Below are positions 61,978 through 64,000 of a DNA stretch of 64,000 nucleotides, one piece after another. The stretch comes from Massilia norwichensis. GTDB taxonomy: Bacteria > Pseudomonadota > Gammaproteobacteria > Burkholderiales > Burkholderiaceae_D. The translations under genes and the position numbers were made by a program. The stretch is taken from the NCBI RefSeq assembly GCF_024753245.1, contig NZ_JANUGX010000006.1, positions 62,001 through 126,000 on the forward strand, given 5' to 3'. How positions within the stretch are numbered: the stretch's first letter is position 1; the number at the start of each line of letters is the position of its first letter. Under the pieces are notes generated by a model. The model did no database searches and was not told where the DNA came from. It saw only the letters and a list, made by a program, of their open reading frames with translations.

Positions 61978-63024
61978 TCACCTGGTCTCGGGCACCAGCG
62001 ACTTCAGGATCGGCCGCACGAAATCGTCGGTCTTGAAGTCGTACAGCAGGAAGTCGCTCGAGAACTGCCAATAGGCCCAGGCGAAACCGTTCTTCTCGGC
62101 GCTGCGCGCGACGGTCGATGTCCACAGCGTGCGGTCTTCCATCGCCGCCTTGTCGTAGGCGCCGAATTCGCCGAGCAACACCGGCCGTCCGCTCGCCTCG
62201 CTCCATGCCTTGACCTCGGCGAAGTCCTTCTCGATCTGCGCGATCTCGGCGGCTTTGCCGAAGCGGACGCCTTGCGACGAGCGGATCGGCTCATCGGCCC
62301 AGGACGCGCCCTGGTGGGTGAAGGGGAAGGGATCGTAGTAATGGAAGGTCGCGATGATGTGCCTGTCGGCGGCGGGCAGCTGCAGGTCCTTGAGCGTCTC
62401 GCGGCTGTTCCAGCGGACCCCGCCGACGATGACGTTACGCGCCGGATTGGTCTGGCGCACGATGGCCAGCAATTCCGCGAAGGTGGCATTCCAGGTCGCC
62501 GCGTCGAACTGGCCGTGCGGCTCGTTCAGCAGCTCGAAGACGACCGAGTTCGGCTCGTTGCGGTAGCGCTCCGCCAGCTGGGTCCAGACGGCCTTGAGCT
62601 TGGGACGGCAGGCCGCCACGTCCTTCGAGCATTCGTCGAAATCATGTTCGTCGACGATCACGTTCAGGCCGTGTTTTTTGGCCGTCGCCACCACCCAGTC
62701 CAGGCGATTCAGCCACTTCGGATCGAGCCGGTTCTGGCGGTCGAGATACGCGAACGAGAACAGCACCACGCGCACGGTGGAAAAGCCGGCCGCCTTGAGC
62801 TTCGCGAAGTGCGCTTCCCTATAGTTACCCTTGCTGTCCGCACGCCAGAACGCATCGTAGCCGAGGATGTTCACGCCGCGCCCCAGCTGGCGCACCTGGT
62901 CGTGCGCCGACAGCGCGACGAATTGCGAACTGGCCGGCGGCGGATTCGGCGGCGGATCGTCGGCCATCGCCAGGGCCGACGCAAACATGGCGATGCCGGC
63001 CATGGCGGTGTGCAGGATCTTCAT
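61978..63024 (-). CDS. Secreted glycoside hydrolase family 5
   Basis: A 348-residue GH5 enzyme (cellulase/mannanase-like). Signal peptide (AMAGIAMFASALAMA), then a TIM barrel with the acid/base glutamate in VVFELLNEPHGQF, the nucleophile glutamate in VLLGEFGAYDK, and VIVDEHDFDECSKD. Its ATG overlaps the esterase stop (ATGA), so the two secreted enzymes are made together and may act on the same plant polymer. Confidence 0.92.
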   Translation of the reverse strand: MKILHTAMAGIAMFASALAMADDPPPNPPPASSQFVALSAHDQVRQLGRGVNILGYDAFWRADSKGNYREAHFAKLKAAGFSTVRVVLFSFAYLDRQNRLDPKWLNRLDWVVATAKKHGLNVIVDEHDFDECSKDVAACRPKLKAVWTQLAERYRNEPNSVVFELLNEPHGQFDAATWNATFAELLAIVRQTNPARNVIVGGVRWNSRETLKDLQLPAADRHIIATFHYYDPFPFTHQGASWADEPIRSSQGVRFGKAAEIAQIEKDFAEVKAWSEASGRPVLLGEFGAYDKAAMEDRTLWTSTVARSAEKNGFAWAYWQFSSDFLLYDFKTDDFVRPILKSLVPETR

Positions 63025-63974
63025 CGGGCGTCGCCTTTCAGGTAGCCGTGCATGGCCAGCCAGCGTGCGAAGTCGTCGAACCAGCCGGTGCTGGTGGTGG
63101 TCTTCTGGTACATGCCGAAGCCGTGGCCGCCCTGCTCGTAGAGGTGGAATTCCACCGGCCGCTTGGCGTTGCGCCAGCTGTCGATGAGGCCGAATCCGCC
63201 ATTGCCGAACAGCGGGTCGTCCGCGGCCAGGGCGACGAACAAGGGAGGCGCATCCGCCGGCACCGTGACCGGGGCAAGCGGGCCGTAGATGTTGGCGGTG
63301 AAGGCCGGCTTCGCATCCTGTCCCTGCAGCGCGGTCGCCATGGTCAGCATCGCGCCTGCCGAGAAGCCGATCATGCCGACGCGGCCGGGGTCGACCCGCC
63401 ATGCCTTCGCGCGCGAGCGCACCAGCGCGAAGGCGGCGCGCGCATCGGCGATCTGGGGCGCGTAAGCGACCGCGGGGTCCTGCTGCGCGGCGCGTGCCGC
63501 GCGGGCGCCATCCGAAAACATCTGGGCCATCGAGCGCGCGAACGCATCCATTTCGCGCGGCGTCTGGGTGAGACGGTACTTCAGCACGAAGGCGGCGACG
63601 CCCTTGTCGGCCAGCGCCTTGGCGACATCCCAGCCCTCGTTGTTCATCGACAGCGTGCGAAAGCCGCCGCCGGGCGCGACGATCACCGCGGCGCCGGTCG
63701 CCCTGGCCGGATCCGGCAGGAAGGGCGTCAGCGTGGCCACCGTTACGTTGCGCGCGAACACGCTGCCATACTGGCTGTGCCAGGATTCCTGCACGGTGGC
63801 GCCCGGCAGCGCGCCGGTGCCCAGCACGATCGCGTCCGGCTGCGCCGGTATCGCGATCGGCGTCATCCTGTCATCCTGCGCCAGCGCCGGCGTGGCCAGG
63901 GCACAGCCCAGGACCACGGCTCCCGCGGCAAAGCCGCTGGCCAGCAGGCGGCCCAGCGGCCTGCGAATCCTCAT
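63021..63974 (-). CDS. Secreted alpha/beta hydrolase (xylan esterase-like)
   Basis: A 317-residue hydrolase with signal peptide (LLASGFAAGAVVLGCALATPALA) and the BD-FAE/acetyl-xylan esterase-like pattern: VIVAPGGGFRTLSMNNEGWD oxyanion motif, nucleophile elbow MIGFSAGAMLTM, and histidine in EQGGHGFGMYQ. Start at 63974 has GAGGA upstream; ATGs at 63992 and 63989 are also in frame. It is the upstream partner of the GH5 gene. Its promoter lies beyond the window. Confidence 0.88.
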   Translation of the reverse strand: MRIRRPLGRLLASGFAAGAVVLGCALATPALAQDDRMTPIAIPAQPDAIVLGTGALPGATVQESWHSQYGSVFARNVTVATLTPFLPDPARATGAAVIVAPGGGFRTLSMNNEGWDVAKALADKGVAAFVLKYRLTQTPREMDAFARSMAQMFSDGARAARAAQQDPAVAYAPQIADARAAFALVRSRAKAWRVDPGRVGMIGFSAGAMLTMATALQGQDAKPAFTANIYGPLAPVTVPADAPPLFVALAADDPLFGNGGFGLIDSWRNAKRPVEFHLYEQGGHGFGMYQKTTTSTGWFDDFARWLAMHGYLKGDAR

Positions 63975-64000
63975 GCTCGATGTCCTCATCATTCGGTCTC

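Overview
The window reads as one contiguous piece of chromosome from a GC-rich betaproteobacterium. I infer Burkholderiales, most likely Oxalobacteraceae of the Massilia/Telluria/Duganella type. The basis is the aa3 oxidase cluster with Cox11, DUF2970, DUF2909, SURF1 and heme A genes, OxyR with cysteines at 199 and 208, PilT/PilU, ubiA, and the general codon bias. No rRNA, tRNA, CRISPR array, integrase or transposase was seen.

Layout. At 0.1-3 kb lie a DUF4139 secreted protein and a membrane diguanylate cyclase. At 3-6.2 kb a minus-strand stress operon reads DUF475/TerC-like, TerD, AIM24-like, TerD. It is divergent from an NhaR-like LysR regulator and ends at a clear intrinsic terminator. At 7.3-10.4 kb are a CNNM/CBS protein and an MscS channel. 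At 10.5-16.5 kb come an ABC ATPase and permease, an NTF2-like secreted protein, a LytS-type kinase, a LytTR regulator and an acyltransferase. At 16.5-21.3 kb there is a visibly less GC-rich stretch with an orphan polytopic membrane protein and a LemA/partner pair. At 21.35-31.4 kb lie cytochrome c oxidase structural genes (coxB, coxA, coxC), assembly factors (a 46-aa protein, Cox11, SURF1, Sco) and heme O/A synthesis. This set is interrupted by one gene pointing the other way.

At 31.7-45.9 kb is housekeeping content: bioC, comF, trmL, rfaE2, an orphan PilU-like ATPase divergent from oxyR, ubiA, a DUF883/YqjE-like trio, an esterase, proC, the YggS PLP protein, and pilT-pilU. At 46-52.6 kb are a lactate permease with a Gly/Ala-rich insert, glutathione peroxidase, a small phosphatase, a hydrolase, a GH97 glycosidase and a pentapeptide-repeat protein. 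At 52.8-64 kb are an SDR with an AraC regulator, the glcD-glcE-glcF glycolate oxidase operon with a secreted unknown coupled to it, cobalamin adenosyltransferase with a rhomboid protease, a 2OG-Fe(II) oxygenase, and a GH5 glycosidase coupled to a secreted esterase.

Three copies of a palindromic REP-like element (about 26.6, 35.1 and 43.6 kb) sit between genes, one of them expanded into a tandem repeat. The most unusual items are the Ter/AIM24 cluster, the LemA pair in its less GC-rich context, the silk-like insert in the lactate permease, the third PilU-type ATPase and the His-rich CoxA N-terminus. None is proven to be a new system; they are the best leads I can support from sequence alone.
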